From: Pelagicoccus sp. SDUM812002
Lineage (GTDB): Bacteria; Verrucomicrobiota; Verrucomicrobiia; Opitutales; Opitutaceae
DNA length: 64,000 nt
NCBI RefSeq assembly: GCF_031127835.1
Contig: NZ_JARXHX010000011.1
Span: 1-64,000 of the forward strand
Reading direction: 5' to 3'
The first letter of the stretch is position 1; each line of letters begins with the position of its first letter. A program made the position numbers and the translations under genes. Below the pieces are notes generated by a model. That model was not told where the DNA came from. It saw nothing but the letters and a program-made list of their open reading frames with translations, and searched no databases. Below are positions 15,943 through 25,876 of this stretch, in pieces.

Positions 15943-18225
15943 TCATAGGAGTTCGTGGAACGTCCGATTAATCACGTCGAGCTGTTGCTCGCGAGTGAGT
16001 TTAATGAAGTTAACAGCGTATCCAGAAACACGGATCGTAAGCTGAGGATACTTCTCAGGATGGTCCATCGCATCGAGCAGCGTTTCCTTCTCGAAAACGT
16101 TCACGTTGATGTGGTGACCTTGCTCCGCGAAGTAGCCGTCGAGCAAATTGCTTAGGTTCGCCACGCGATCCGCTTCGGTCTTTCCAAGCGCTTTCGGCAC
16201 GATGGAGAAGGTATAGGAGATACCGTCTTGCGAATGCTCGTAAGGAAGCTTGGCGACCGATGCCATGGAAGCGACTGCTCCCTTAGTATCGCGACCGTGC
16301 ATGGGGTTCGCACCTGGTGCGAAAGGCTCGCCTGCCTTGCGTCCGTCCGGAGTGCTACCGGTCTTCTGTCCGTAGACCACATTGGAAGTGATGGTGAGGA
16401 CCGACTGGGTGGGAACGGAGTTCCGGTAGGTTGGCTGGGCGCGAACCTTGTCCATAAAGGTTTCGACGAGCTGGTTGGCGATCGAGTCAACCGCATCGTC
16501 GTTGTTGCCGTACTTTGGGTAGTCGCCGATGACTTCGTAGTCGACCGCGATCCCCGCTTCGTTGCGGATAACTTTTACCTTCGCATGCTTAACAGCAGAG
16601 AAGGAGTCAGCCGCCACGGAGAGACCAGCGATACCGCAAGCCATGGTCCGGAAAACGACGCGATCGTGTAGCGCCATCATAATATTTTCCGGAGAGTACT
16701 TGTCGTGCATGTAGTGGATGATGTTGAGGGCCTTGACGTAAGTCTTGGCAAGCCAGTCCATCATCCTGTCGAAACGCTCGACTAGGTCGTCGTACTCGAG
16801 GTAGTCGCCAGTGAATGGCTCGCTGGCAGGGGCAATTTGCTTGCCGCTCTTTTCGTCCACGCCACCGTTGATCGAGTAGAGGATGGCTTTCGCGAGGTTT
16901 GCACGAGCTCCGAAGAACTGCATCTGCTTGCCGATCCGCATTGCGGAAACACAGCAGGCAATGCCGTAGTCGTCTCCCCAATACGGACGCATCAGATCGT
17001 CGCTTTCGTATTGGATGGAGCTAGTCTCGATTGAAACCTTGGAGCAATAGTCCTTGAAGCCTTGCGGCAGGTTTTCCGACCAAAGTACGGTGAGATTCGG
17101 CTCGGGAGCTGGCCCGAGGTTGTAAAGCGTTTGCAGGACGCGGAAACTGCTTTTGGTAACGAGCGTGCGACCGTCTTCGCCCATGCCACCGATGCTTTCG
17201 GTTACCCACGTCGGGTCGCCGGAGAAAAGGGCATCGTAGTCAGTCGTGCGGATGAAACGCACGATCCGCATCTTCATCACCAGATGGTCGATGATTTCCT
17301 GAGCCTCTTCTTCGTTGAGAACGCCTTCCTCGAAGTCGCGCTCGAAGTAGATGTCGAAAAAAGTTGCGGTCCGGCCGAAAGACATGGCCGCTCCGTTTTG
17401 GTCCTTCACCGCGCCGAGGTAGGCGAAGTAGGTCCACTGGACCGCTTCCCTAGCGTTTTGGGCAGGCTTGGAAATATCGAAGCCGTAGGCTTTCGCCATG
17501 GTCTTGAGGTCCTTGAGAGCTTGGATCTGATTCTGGATCTCTTCGCGCTCTCTTACCCAATCTTCGTTGAAGTCTTCGCTGTCAGAAGCCTTGAAGACGG
17601 AAACCTTGTCGGCGATCAAACGATCCACCCCATAGAGAGCTACCCGGCGGTAGTCGCCGATGATCCGGCCACGACCGTAACCATCTGGAAGACCGGTAAC
17701 GATTCCCGCACTGCGCGCCTTACGGATCTCATCCGTGTAGCAGGCGAACACGCCGTCGTTGTGCGTCTTGCGATGCTTTTGAAAAATTTCGAGCGTGCTG
17801 GGATCCATATCGCGCCCGTGCGCCTGGAGCGCCTTTTGCGCGATCCGGTATCCGCCGTAGGGGAGCAACGCCCGCTTGAGCGGCTTGTCAGTCTGAACGC
17901 CAACCACCTGCTCAAGTTCCTGGTTGATGTAGCCCGCTCCGTGGGAAGCCACGGTGCCGACGACCTTGTCGTCAGCGTCGAGCACGCCACCCGCTTTACG
18001 TTCTTCTTCGAGCAAGACCTTTAGGTCTTCCCAGAGTTTTTCCGTGCGGGCTGTAGGGCCGCTGAGGAAAGAGTAGTCCTCTGTATAAGGCTTGTAGTTG
18101 GCCTGGATAAAGCCACGGACGTCAATGTCGGCTTGCCAGTCGCCCGGCTGAAATCCTCTCCATGGATGGGAGCCTGACGCGTCGGCGTTTTGTGTTTCGG
18201 ATTCTTGTTTTTCGATGATAGGCAC
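15943..18225 (-). CDS. pflB: Formate C-acetyltransferase (pyruvate formate-lyase)
   Basis: Glycyl-radical enzyme converting pyruvate and CoA to acetyl-CoA and formate without oxygen. The 760 residues equal the E. coli length. The active-site pair Cys424-Cys425 ([10 protein letters not shown]) and the radical Gly735 in RVSGYAVNF are both intact, so this is true PFL rather than a diol dehydratase or ketobutyrate variant, although those cannot be fully excluded. Start is GTG with AGGAG nine bases ahead. It is the first gene of pflB-pflA-OFA and should be induced under low oxygen; the upstream region is rich in palindromes. Confidence 0.97.
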   Translation of the reverse strand: MPIIEKQESETQNADASGSHPWRGFQPGDWQADIDVRGFIQANYKPYTEDYSFLSGPTARTEKLWEDLKVLLEEERKAGGVLDADDKVVGTVASHGAGYINQELEQVVGVQTDKPLKRALLPYGGYRIAQKALQAHGRDMDPSTLEIFQKHRKTHNDGVFACYTDEIRKARSAGIVTGLPDGYGRGRIIGDYRRVALYGVDRLIADKVSVFKASDSEDFNEDWVREREEIQNQIQALKDLKTMAKAYGFDISKPAQNAREAVQWTYFAYLGAVKDQNGAAMSFGRTATFFDIYFERDFEEGVLNEEEAQEIIDHLVMKMRIVRFIRTTDYDALFSGDPTWVTESIGGMGEDGRTLVTKSSFRVLQTLYNLGPAPEPNLTVLWSENLPQGFKDYCSKVSIETSSIQYESDDLMRPYWGDDYGIACCVSAMRIGKQMQFFGARANLAKAILYSINGGVDEKSGKQIAPASEPFTGDYLEYDDLVERFDRMMDWLAKTYVKALNIIHYMHDKYSPENIMMALHDRVVFRTMACGIAGLSVAADSFSAVKHAKVKVIRNEAGIAVDYEVIGDYPKYGNNDDAVDSIANQLVETFMDKVRAQPTYRNSVPTQSVLTITSNVVYGQKTGSTPDGRKAGEPFAPGANPMHGRDTKGAVASMASVAKLPYEHSQDGISYTFSIVPKALGKTEADRVANLSNLLDGYFAEQGHHINVNVFEKETLLDAMDHPEKYPQLTIRVSGYAVNFIKLTREQQLDVINRTFHELL

Positions 18226-18277
18226 TGCTGTTTATCTCCTGAAGCGAAACGACGCCCCAAAGCAGAGCGTTCGTTGA

Positions 18278-18363
18278 TTAGACATTAGATTATTTTATAC
18301 GTCTAAGTTGGTACAAAACTCAGCCCTTATCGACGATAAACTTACCTTTAGGTAATTAATTAC
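18278..18363. promoter_or_regulatory. Palindrome-rich control region of pflB
   Basis: Four dyads crowd 52-138 bases upstream of the pflB start: TTAGAC...GTCTAA (18278-18306, 17-base spacer), TTATCG-A-CGATAA (18327-18339), TTACC-TTTA-GGTAA (18342-18355) and GTAATTAATTAC (18352-18363). They could bind anaerobic or carbon regulators; none is an exact FNR box. Confidence 0.5.
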
Positions 18364-18421
18364 ATTTTCTTATAATCCGCTGCGCATTTGCGAATGCACG
18401 GTCGGTGCGTGAGGAGCCTCC

Positions 18422-18724
18422 CTAGCGAGCGATGGCCTCTTTGCGGAGGGAGCGCTCTACAAAAAACGGGGCCAAGGGCACCAAGGACGCGACGAAGAAG
18501 ATGGCAACCCGCTTAAGCGCCCAGCTCAATTTAACCGCCGCCAAGGCGAGAAAGCCGATGTAAAGCATGAATAGCAGGCCATGAACCCAACCGACGTAAG
18601 TTACGGCCGCAGGCATGCCCGCCGCGTACTTCAGCGGCATTGCAATACCGAACAAGATAACGGTGGATACGCCTTCCCAGAACGCGATCCGGCAAAACCA
18701 TAGCAGGCAAGATTCGTTGCTCAT
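18422..18724 (-). CDS. DUF3817 membrane protein
   Basis: About 100 residues with three predicted membrane helices. The family pattern is clear: FCRIAFWEGVSTVILFGIAMPLKYAAG, then TYVGWVHGLLFMLYIGFLALAAV, then VAIFFVASLVPLAPFFVERSLRKE. DUF3817 proteins are small integral membrane proteins of unknown function, sometimes linked to YdzA-type proteins. The start at the second Met (MSNES) was chosen because alignments begin there. Confidence 0.85.
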   Translation of the reverse strand: MSNESCLLWFCRIAFWEGVSTVILFGIAMPLKYAAGMPAAVTYVGWVHGLLFMLYIGFLALAAVKLSWALKRVAIFFVASLVPLAPFFVERSLRKEAIAR

Positions 18725-18916
18725 AGACCCCACAAAAAGACGGCCCAGCCGCAAGGCAAGCCCTACCGGACACTAGCGCGACGAAGCGCTCCAAACGTCC
18801 TCGCTGTCATAGAAATCCAAGCGTCCACTCGGCTCGGAAAAACGCCCCTTTGGCTTCTCACCCGCAAGAGTCACACTCGTCGACCTCGAAATACGCGCTC
18901 CGACAAGGAGTTGCAG

Positions 18917-19356
18917 CTAGGCGACAGCTTGGCTGACGACATTAGCTCCGTGACGCAGCCCTTGAGTCGAGCTAGCAGTCTCTTCTGCGACTGCTGCATT
19001 TTGCTGGGTGTCATCGTCAATCGCGAACACCGAACGCCTCAGCTGGCCGATTCCCTCGAACTGCTCTCCAGCTGATCGGCAACGACTCGCAGGGTCTTGC
19101 CGAAAATACCTCGCACAAAGATCATCGCAAGTAGAGAGACGACCGTTCCCGCGAAACCCAATCCCAGGATTTTATAAATTGCCAATTCCACCGCTTCTGC
19201 TGCCTCACCTTGGCTTGCTGAATCTTCGATCCAGTTCTGAGCCTAAGATCCAAGGTCATAAATCAAATAGACAGAAGCCGCCGCTAGGGCTCCTGCAGCC
19301 GCCATCACGATCGCGAATCCGATTATGACTTTGATGTGGGGAGAAAGTGATTTCAT
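18917..19356 (-). pseudogene. Decayed methyl-accepting chemotaxis protein
   Basis: The remains begin MKSLSPHIKVIIGFAIVMAAAG with a first membrane helix, then an in-frame UAG after IYDLGS. The same frame continues as AQNWIEDSASQGEAAEAVELAIYK and a second membrane helix (LGLGFAGTVVSLLAMIFVRG), then stops at a UGA. In another frame, further on, lies IDDDTQQNAAVAEETASSTQGL, the helix that normally closes an MCP signalling domain. The long methylation and hairpin regions (~200 residues) are missing. So this is a receptor gene broken by a stop, an internal deletion and a frame change. The adjacent intact receptor is at 20464-21906. Confidence 0.8.
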
Positions 19357-19537
19357 GGGGAATACTTCGTCGAGCCTTCCAAAAATAACGGAGCCGAACA
19401 CGTTGCATGAACCGGAACGGACCACTTTAAGGTTAGTTTACTCCGAACTGGGGAAGAATTCCGGCCTTTCTCCTGAGGTCTCTACTCCTCCTAGCCAGTA
19501 CCTAGCCAAGTCCGGTACGCCACTCTTCAAGAGAAGA

Positions 19538-19897
19538 CTACACCAACACTTTCGCCGCCCGCCCATAACCGCCCAAGTTGTGAACGTTCTCGTATCCTGC
19601 AGCTCTCAACTGTTTCACGGCCGACGCTGAACGCGCCCCACTCGCACAATGGCAAAGCAGCACAGTATCCTTCTCTGGATACTTTTTAGTAACACCTCGA
19701 ATCAGTCCATTGAGCGGGACGTTAACCGCTCCCTCAATCGCTCCTCCCGCAAATTCCTGCTCGCTTCGCACGTCCACGACGACAGCGCCATCCACAAGCG
19801 CAGTCTTGGCGTCCTTGATCGGCATCCGGCCTCGACGGCTTATCAAGAGAAAGCCTGCAACAACAAGGGCTAGGATAATCCAAACGTATTCGGACAT
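19538..19897 (-). CDS. Membrane-anchored rhodanese-domain protein
   Basis: One N-terminal membrane helix (VWIILALVVAGFLLISRRG) followed by a single rhodanese domain of ~95 residues. DGAVVVDVRSEQEFAGGAIEGAVNVPL is the CDC25/rhodanese entry motif, and the active-site loop is CHCASGARSA with the persulfide-forming Cys. It likely carries sulfane sulfur at the membrane. It follows the cupin gene after 9 bases, so the two should be co-transcribed. Confidence 0.88.
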   Translation of the reverse strand: MSEYVWIILALVVAGFLLISRRGRMPIKDAKTALVDGAVVVDVRSEQEFAGGAIEGAVNVPLNGLIRGVTKKYPEKDTVLLCHCASGARSASAVKQLRAAGYENVHNLGGYGRAAKVLV

Positions 19898-19906
19898 CAC
19901 CAAACC

Positions 19907-20287
19907 CTAGCAACCCGCTTCTAGTATATCGATCCTGTCTTCCTTGTTCGGAACCATACAGAGGAACTCGAAGCCCACTTCCGCATCTGCTTTGTACCAA
20001 TGCGGAACTCCTTCAGGAATAAATACCACGTCGCCTTCCTTCACTTGGTAAACGTCACCGCCGATCCCCACTTCCGCGCCGCCCTTGAGGATGTACTGTT
20101 CGTGCTCGACCGTGTTGGTGTGACGCGGCATCCCACCGCTCGGCTTCATGACGAACTTGCGCAAAGCGAAATTCGGGGCATCGCTGGGGCCTATCAAAAC
20201 CGAGCGACTTGTTCCCTCCCCCGCTCCAACGGGCTCGAGAGTGAAAGACTCGGAACTCTTAACAATGACTTCGTTTTTCGGATTCAT
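19907..20287 (-). CDS. Small cupin-domain protein
   Basis: A single cupin barrel of ~125 residues. Motif 1 is GGMPRHTNTVEHEQYILKGGAEVGIGG with the two His and Glu metal ligands; motif 2 is GDVVFIPEGVPHWYKA with the third His. It could be a metal-dependent dioxygenase, an isomerase or a ligand-binding protein; the sequence does not decide. The start MNPKNE was preferred; a Met four codons upstream (MLRIM, 20299) is also possible. First gene of a two-gene unit with the rhodanese. Confidence 0.8.
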   Translation of the reverse strand: MNPKNEVIVKSSESFTLEPVGAGEGTSRSVLIGPSDAPNFALRKFVMKPSGGMPRHTNTVEHEQYILKGGAEVGIGGDVYQVKEGDVVFIPEGVPHWYKADAEVGFEFLCMVPNKEDRIDILEAGC

Positions 20288-20463
20288 GATTCGCAACATT
20301 TGTATAACTAACGACGACGCACCCCTAGGCTGCGGCAACATCCCACAGTACACATTCCTGTACGCTCGAATGCAATCATCGCATGCACCCCTAGCAGAAT
20401 GCAGCTTACCTGCTGGAAATTCGATTCGAACCTTCGCTCACACGACAGTATCCAAACTCGCGG

Positions 20464-21906
20464 TTAATTCCACAGGATAGTATCTGTATTCGCCAAAGCA
20501 GCTTTCTGGCCCCGTTTCGCGCGAGCTGAATTTTTGAAGGCCTTACCCGCTCCACGTATCCGCTTGTTGGACACAGTCGAAGAACGGCTCTTTTGTGAAT
20601 CTGAAGCGTGGACCTGTCCCAAACGATCCTCAATTTCACTTAGCGCATCTACAAGCCGGCTCGAGAGACGATTGAGCTCGCTGGAATCATCCTCCGTTCT
20701 CGATGCATTCGAGGCCGCTAGTTGCGTCACCTTGTCGATCTCAGTCACCGCTTGAGAGATCTGCTCAATGCCGTGGCTCTGCTGCAATGAAGACTCAGTT
20801 ATATCTGCGACCAAGCGATCAACCTCGCACGTCCGCTTGAATATGTCCTTGAGACGATTTGCCACCGACTGGCTAATTTCGCTTCCACGCTCGCTGCTTG
20901 AGACTGCTTCCTGCACTTGCTTAGCCGTCTCTTGGGCAGCTTTCGCGCTTCGTTGAGCAAGACTACGAACCTCGTCAGCCACCACAGCAAATCCTGCTCC
21001 TGCTCCACCTGCTCGAGCCGCTTCAACTGCAGCGTTTAATGCAAGAATGTTCGTCTGGAATGCGATTTCGTCGATCGTCTTCAAGATGGTCGCAATGCTC
21101 CCGCTCGACTGTCGAATATCGTCCATCGCGTTCGTCAATGTCTCGACCTCTGCCGCACCTTGCTCGGAAATGCTACGAGCTTGAGAAGCATGTTCGTTTG
21201 CCTCCTGAGCGCTATGGGCGTTGCCCTTTGTCGTCACAGAAAGCTCCTCCAGTGAAGCGCTCGTTTGCTCGATCGAGGCTGCTTGACGGCTCGCGCCTTG
21301 GGCCAATTCTCTTGCTGAGTGACTCAATTGGCTAGTCTGGTTCTCAACCGAGCTGGCAATTTCGCTGAGGTGCTCGGAAATAATCCCCTGCGCCCCCACA
21401 AAGCTGCGGTACCTACCCGCTACGAAAACGGAAGGTATTGCAATAACCACTACGAAAACCGCATGCACCACAACAATACCGAAGCTCGCATCGTAGTTGA
21501 AGATACTGTCCGGCAATATGAAGTAGAAGCCAATATGGTGAAGAGCAGTCGTAACCGCTGCCGCTAAAACGGCAGCTCGCGAGCCAAGACCGATCAAGGC
21601 CGCTATAGCTACGAAAATATGGAAGTGCATCTCGATCATGCCTCGGCTGAGGTGGATCAGGAGCGCCGACAAAGAGGTCGCAGCAATGCCGATCGAAATA
21701 GGAACCAGTATGGACCGAGGATTCGCCAAGAAAAGAGCGACTGGTCCCGCGCAAACCGCCAGCGTCAAGATGCCAGCAAGCGCCAATCCTGTCTCGAAGT
21801 AATAACCCATCCCTGCCATCGCCGGCAGATGGGCCGCCAAGGCCATCACCGCGAGCTTGTGGACTCGATCGTTAAACCTTGCTTCAAATTTTGTGTCTTT
21901 AGTCAT
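20464..21906 (-). CDS. Methyl-accepting chemotaxis protein, integral sensor
   Basis: Residues ~15-165 form six or so membrane helices with the segment [13 protein letters not shown] and a later HHIGFYF, a His-containing membrane sensor seen in several MCPs and GGDEF proteins; there is no periplasmic ligand domain. Residues ~170-440 are the cytoplasmic signalling domain with the conserved tip [22 protein letters not shown] and [16 protein letters not shown], where CheA and CheW bind. No HAMP domain is evident. It lies 19 bases after the thioredoxin-fold gene on the same strand. No che genes are in the window. Confidence 0.93.
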   Translation of the reverse strand: MTKDTKFEARFNDRVHKLAVMALAAHLPAMAGMGYYFETGLALAGILTLAVCAGPVALFLANPRSILVPISIGIAATSLSALLIHLSRGMIEMHFHIFVAIAALIGLGSRAAVLAAAVTTALHHIGFYFILPDSIFNYDASFGIVVVHAVFVVVIAIPSVFVAGRYRSFVGAQGIISEHLSEIASSVENQTSQLSHSARELAQGASRQAASIEQTSASLEELSVTTKGNAHSAQEANEHASQARSISEQGAAEVETLTNAMDDIRQSSGSIATILKTIDEIAFQTNILALNAAVEAARAGGAGAGFAVVADEVRSLAQRSAKAAQETAKQVQEAVSSSERGSEISQSVANRLKDIFKRTCEVDRLVADITESSLQQSHGIEQISQAVTEIDKVTQLAASNASRTEDDSSELNRLSSRLVDALSEIEDRLGQVHASDSQKSRSSTVSNKRIRGAGKAFKNSARAKRGQKAALANTDTILWN

Positions 21907-21925
21907 GATAAAAATTTGGTCCTAC

Positions 21926-22558
21926 TTATTTCAACCCGAACGGGTCGAGAACCGCCTTGAGTCTCTCCGAGGTCGCACAGCCATAAACGGGACGACTCAA
22001 AACGAAGCCTCCTGAGGAGAGCCGCTCTGCCGTGCTCAAATCCAAAAATCCGTTCGTACCGCGAAATGCGGAGTTAAAATAAGCACCGCTATACGCTGGC
22101 TCCTTTCCGCCCTCAACTACCTGGAAAAATGGCACTCCCTCCGACCCAAAGTCCGAGCAGAGCTGTTCGGCTTCCACCTTTGAAACAGTGAAACCAGCGG
22201 TCGTAAGACGATTAGCCAAATACTCGCTGCCATCCACGAGAATAACCTCCTCCGCATAGTCGCTCGAACTTCCGCGCTCGAGCAAGTACTCCAACACACT
22301 ACGCGAACAAGCACAGTCCTCGGCCAGCACGTGCACCAGCGCCCACCCATCCTGGCTCGCCGAAATCCCTTCTCGTAGCGATTCCTGGGTAACCGGCAAC
22401 ACTGCTTGATGGGCAGCCGAAAAAAGTCCCAAAGGGATAGAGATGGACACTGCCCACAGCGCGAAGCCTCCCGCCATGAACGCCGTGCGACGCCTTTTCG
22501 AAGCGACCAGTTCATCGGGATGCTGGCGTGATTGATCACTGGACGGGCTTTTAGTCAT
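21926..22558 (-). CDS. Membrane-anchored thioredoxin-fold protein, CxCS type
   Basis: Residues ~25-48 form one membrane helix (FMAGGFALWAVSISIPLGLF), putting the rest in the periplasm. WALVHVLAEDCACSRSVLEYLLERG resembles the first strand and helix of a thioredoxin fold, with Cys82 and Cys84 as a CxC in place of CxxC. SEGVPFFQVVEGG fits the conserved cis-Pro strand. It is probably a thiol-disulfide protein, though its partner is unknown. It precedes the chemoreceptor by 19 bases. Starts further upstream (22573 or 22645) remain open. Confidence 0.65.
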   Translation of the reverse strand: MTKSPSSDQSRQHPDELVASKRRRTAFMAGGFALWAVSISIPLGLFSAAHQAVLPVTQESLREGISASQDGWALVHVLAEDCACSRSVLEYLLERGSSSDYAEEVILVDGSEYLANRLTTAGFTVSKVEAEQLCSDFGSEGVPFFQVVEGGKEPAYSGAYFNSAFRGTNGFLDLSTAERLSSGGFVLSRPVYGCATSERLKAVLDPFGLK

Positions 22559-22853
22559 CTTAACGATAGACATCGACACAGCATCCGAACCCTTAATCCG
22601 AAACCTGTTCAGCATTTTTACCCAATTCGAAATCCAATGGTTCAAAAGTAACCATCTCTCATAAGATTTCGCAACGTCGCGGCAATTACCTCGAACTGAT
22701 TCAAAAGTTATTCATCACACCTTTTTACTGACAACCCCTGAATCAGACCCAGTCCAACAGATAACGAACCCAATTCAGATTCTTCACGAAAATCTAACTG
22801 AAAACAATCTGATCGACGCGCAACAATCCTAGCCACTACGGTCTAAACTAGAC

Positions 22854-23726
22854 GTGAAATTACCAATTATCCTCATCGTTAGTATTCTTCTTGGCCTGCT
22901 CCCCCAATCCCTTTCCGCCAAGAAAAAGGACAAGGACGCGATTCCCCAAACCAACCTTGCCATCTATCTGCTCAAACAGCTCAACGAGCGCGAACAGGAG
23001 GCCTACGACCGCTACGAGACAGCCGTCGCCGAAGAGGATGTCGACCAAGTCCGCCGCGAGCTGCAGTCCATCATCGACGGCTACGACAAGCTGATATCCG
23101 ACTCGCCCGATTACGCTCCTGCCTACACCTCCTTTGGCCTGATGCTCCAGCGCACCGGGAACCGCGACGAAGCGAACGCCATGTTCTTAAAGTCAGACCA
23201 GCTCGATCCCTTGCAGCCCGTCGTGAAGAACCAGCTCGGCAACTACATGGCCGAAGAGGGTAAATACACCGAAGCCTACGGCTTCTACATGCTCGCCCGT
23301 GACCTCGCTCCCGATGAACCTCTCTACCACCTGCAGCTCGGGAACCTGCTCGTCGCCTACCGCAAATACTTCGTCGCTGACGGCCTATTCGCTTGGGAGG
23401 AAATCGACGACCAGATCATCAAACATTTTCGCTCCGCAACACGCCGCGCCCCTGACGACATATCCTACAAGATGCGTTACGCCCAAGCCTTCTTCGACAT
23501 AGAAAATCCGGACTGGGAAATTGCCCTCGGCGTCTGGCAAGAACTCTACAAAGCCGCCGGCTCCGAGTACGAGCAACAAGTCGTGCGGCTCTACACCGCC
23601 CGCGTACGCTTCGAGCTAGGTCACCATACCGCCGCCCGCAAGCTCATCAGCCAGCTCGACCACCCCAGCCTCGACGAGTCCAAGCAAACGCTCCTAGGCG
23701 AAATCGACGCGAAGTATCCACAATAG
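22854..23726 (+). CDS. Exported TPR-repeat protein
   Basis: The first ~21 residues are a signal peptide (LIVSILLGLLPQSLSA/K). The rest is helical with at least three TPR units: APAYTSFGLMLQRTGNRDEANAMFLKSDQLDP, VVKNQLGNYMAEEGKYTEAYGFYMLARDLAP and EPLYHLQLGNLLVAYRKYFVADGLF. TPRs mediate protein contacts; no catalytic domain is present. Start is GTG. It stands alone between divergent or convergent neighbours. Confidence 0.85.
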   Translation: MKLPIILIVSILLGLLPQSLSAKKKDKDAIPQTNLAIYLLKQLNEREQEAYDRYETAVAEEDVDQVRRELQSIIDGYDKLISDSPDYAPAYTSFGLMLQRTGNRDEANAMFLKSDQLDPLQPVVKNQLGNYMAEEGKYTEAYGFYMLARDLAPDEPLYHLQLGNLLVAYRKYFVADGLFAWEEIDDQIIKHFRSATRRAPDDISYKMRYAQAFFDIENPDWEIALGVWQELYKAAGSEYEQQVVRLYTARVRFELGHHTAARKLISQLDHPSLDESKQTLLGEIDAKYPQ

Positions 23727-23756
23727 AATCACAGGTGGTACGACTTCCAAACCCAC

Positions 23757-24401
23757 CTACTCAGAACGCATCTGGGCTACGAACGCGTTCGCTTCATCGA
23801 TAGAAGCCTCCATTTGCTTGATCAGCACTTCCACCTCGTCCCGCAAGGCGAGCGACGTCTTGTTCAATGCCGCGATAGCCTGCGCATTTAAATTGTGCTT
23901 GAGAAACAAGACCTGGTCGCGAAACGCGTTCAAGACCGGGTCCATTTTCGACGCTGCGCTATCCATCGCCTGTATCAGGTTCTTGGATAATTTCTGGGTC
24001 GACTCCAGTTGTCCCGCGCTCACCGCCCGCAACTCCTTGCTCGTGTATTGGTCGAGTTCCCCTTCCCACTCCTTGAAGAGCGCTTCGGAAACTTCTTCAA
24101 TGGCCTCGATGCGACTCTTGACCGCGTTAGCCTTAGACTCACTGTCATCGAAGGCTGCCTGCAAACGATCGTAGGTCACCTTCAGCTGGCTCACGTCTAC
24201 TTCCGAAACTGCCAAGAACTCCTCGAACGCGCTCTCGAACTGTTCCTTCGCCTCCTCCTGCGCCTCCCGGGCGTCTTCCACGCGGTCTACTAGAATGTCC
24301 CGCTTGTGTACGCCAAACTTCTCCATCGCGCCATAGTAGGCGCTCTGGCACGAACACATCAGCAGACAAGTGGCGGTCAACAAAAGCGGCAGCGATTTCA
24401 T
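23757..24401 (-). CDS. DUF2959 lipoprotein
   Basis: A lipoprotein (lipobox LLMCSC) of ~214 residues with a long all-helical, coiled-coil body. Family features are YYGAMEKFGVHKRDILVDRVEDAREAQEEAKEQF just after the anchor and VLFLKHNLNAQAIAALNKT near the end. DUF2959 proteins occur in marine Gram-negatives and their role is unknown. Convergent with the TPR gene. Confidence 0.9.
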   Translation of the reverse strand: MKSLPLLLTATCLLMCSCQSAYYGAMEKFGVHKRDILVDRVEDAREAQEEAKEQFESAFEEFLAVSEVDVSQLKVTYDRLQAAFDDSESKANAVKSRIEAIEEVSEALFKEWEGELDQYTSKELRAVSAGQLESTQKLSKNLIQAMDSAASKMDPVLNAFRDQVLFLKHNLNAQAIAALNKTSLALRDEVEVLIKQMEASIDEANAFVAQMRSE

Positions 24402-24485
24402 TTCTCAAACCTATGCGCCGACCGCCCAAAAACAACTGCAAAGCTTCCCAGCCACAATCCCGTACACGGAATCAGTAGTCCAAAT

Positions 24486-25682
24486 TCAGATCTCTCGGGC
24501 CTTTTCATCGACCGCCAGCTGATAGATCGCTTCTAGCTGATCCCCTACGTTCTGCAGGTCATGCGTCGCTGCAGTCTCCAAGGAAGCCTGTCTCATACGG
24601 GCATGTAATTCGCTGTTCTGCATCAAGCGTATCATTCGCTCCGCCATTTCCTTCACATCGTCGGGCTCGAAAATCAAACCGTTCACGCCATCGTCCACCA
24701 GCTCGGGGATTCCTTTGGCTCGCGGTCCGACCAAAGGTAAACCGAACGCCAAAGCTTCTAAAATGCTCACCGGCTGGTTCTCCGTTTTACTCGCTGTGAC
24801 GAACACGTCGCCCAGTAGCGGGTAGTTCTCCTTCATCAAGACATCACGCTCGACCCGTCCAGTGCGAACCACCGAGTCACCGATTCCTAGCTCCGCGATC
24901 TTCGCGTCTACTGGCGCATCTCCCGGCCCATTGCCGATCAAAACAAACTTAGCCTTCGAGTTCTCCTCTAAGGTCAGCGCGAACGCCTCCAAAGCCACCT
25001 CCAAAGATTTTTCAGGGGACACACGCCCAATATAAATAAATGCAAAATCCTTGATCCCCATCGACGCTCGGAAGGCCTTGATTTCCTCTGGAGGTCTCAT
25101 CGTCATCCGCTCGATTCCGTTCGAGAGAACTGTTGCCGGACGAAACATCCCACGCGAAACCAAATGGTCCCTTACCGAGACCGAAGGACTCACGATCTGG
25201 TTACATCGATTAAAGAAGCCCACCGAGTACTTCCACATCAGCTTCTGCGTCCACCCGTAAGCCGGCAGATAAAACTGTCTCAAATAGTCTGGCTCAGCAA
25301 AGAAAGTGTGGAAAGTCCCCACGATCGGCACGTTTTTCCAGCGAGCCAAAAGCATTCCTTCCAGCCCGCAGCCAAACTCCGTGTGCACATGGACCAAATC
25401 CGGCGGATCCTGACGCAAGCGCCGATAGGAGTAGAGGAACAGCGGCATCGACCAACGCAGCTTGGGGATGTTGAAAGTCGGCACCGAAAACGGAAGCCCG
25501 AAGACGGACACGCTCGGATCCAAACCAGGGATTGTCTCAAAAGAGTCCGCCTTGCTAGCCCGAGGATGAAAGATGCTCACGCTGTGACCGCGACGTGCCA
25601 TCTCGTTAGCCTGGTTGTAAACCGCTGAGCTGACACCCGATATGTACGGCAAGAAACTATCTGTAAAAAGGCAAATTCTCAT
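24486..25682 (-). CDS. GT4 glycosyltransferase, lipid-sugar type
   Basis: A 398-residue GT-B enzyme of family 4. The N-terminal domain has MRICLFTDSFLPYISGVSSAV, the glycine loop region, and GTFHTFFAEPDYLRQFYLP; the C-terminal nucleotide-sugar domain has YIGRVSPEKSLEVALEAF and the E-x7-E motif in SKTENQPVSILEAL. The layout is closest to diacylglycerol glucosyltransferases and sulfoquinovosyl or mannosyl-lipid transferases, so a membrane glycolipid is a likely product. The exact donor and acceptor are not determinable. The frame continues upstream, but this Met matches family starts. Confidence 0.87.
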   Translation of the reverse strand: MRICLFTDSFLPYISGVSSAVYNQANEMARRGHSVSIFHPRASKADSFETIPGLDPSVSVFGLPFSVPTFNIPKLRWSMPLFLYSYRRLRQDPPDLVHVHTEFGCGLEGMLLARWKNVPIVGTFHTFFAEPDYLRQFYLPAYGWTQKLMWKYSVGFFNRCNQIVSPSVSVRDHLVSRGMFRPATVLSNGIERMTMRPPEEIKAFRASMGIKDFAFIYIGRVSPEKSLEVALEAFALTLEENSKAKFVLIGNGPGDAPVDAKIAELGIGDSVVRTGRVERDVLMKENYPLLGDVFVTASKTENQPVSILEALAFGLPLVGPRAKGIPELVDDGVNGLIFEPDDVKEMAERMIRLMQNSELHARMRQASLETAATHDLQNVGDQLEAIYQLAVDEKAREI

Positions 25683-25876
25683 GAGGGACTGCGTCGTTTT
25701 CCTACGGCGGGGGCTCCAGAAAACAAAGCCGCAAAATCTGCCACTCGCCCAAACCACGGGCAAGCTCCGAATCCGAGCTCCATCTCCCAAATCCCCACGT
25801 CCTTGGAACTCGCTACCCCAAACCGGGTACCCAATAAAACCTTCACCCTAAAGCCTTCACCGTTCAGTCTCCACTA

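Noticed and set aside
17062-18024. 320-codon plus-strand frame inside pflB
   Set aside because: Antisense to a fully conserved pyruvate formate-lyase.
18327-18339. FNR box upstream of pflB
   Set aside because: The dyad is TTATCG-A-CGATAA. FNR needs TTGAT-N4-ATCAA, so it was reported only as an unidentified palindrome.
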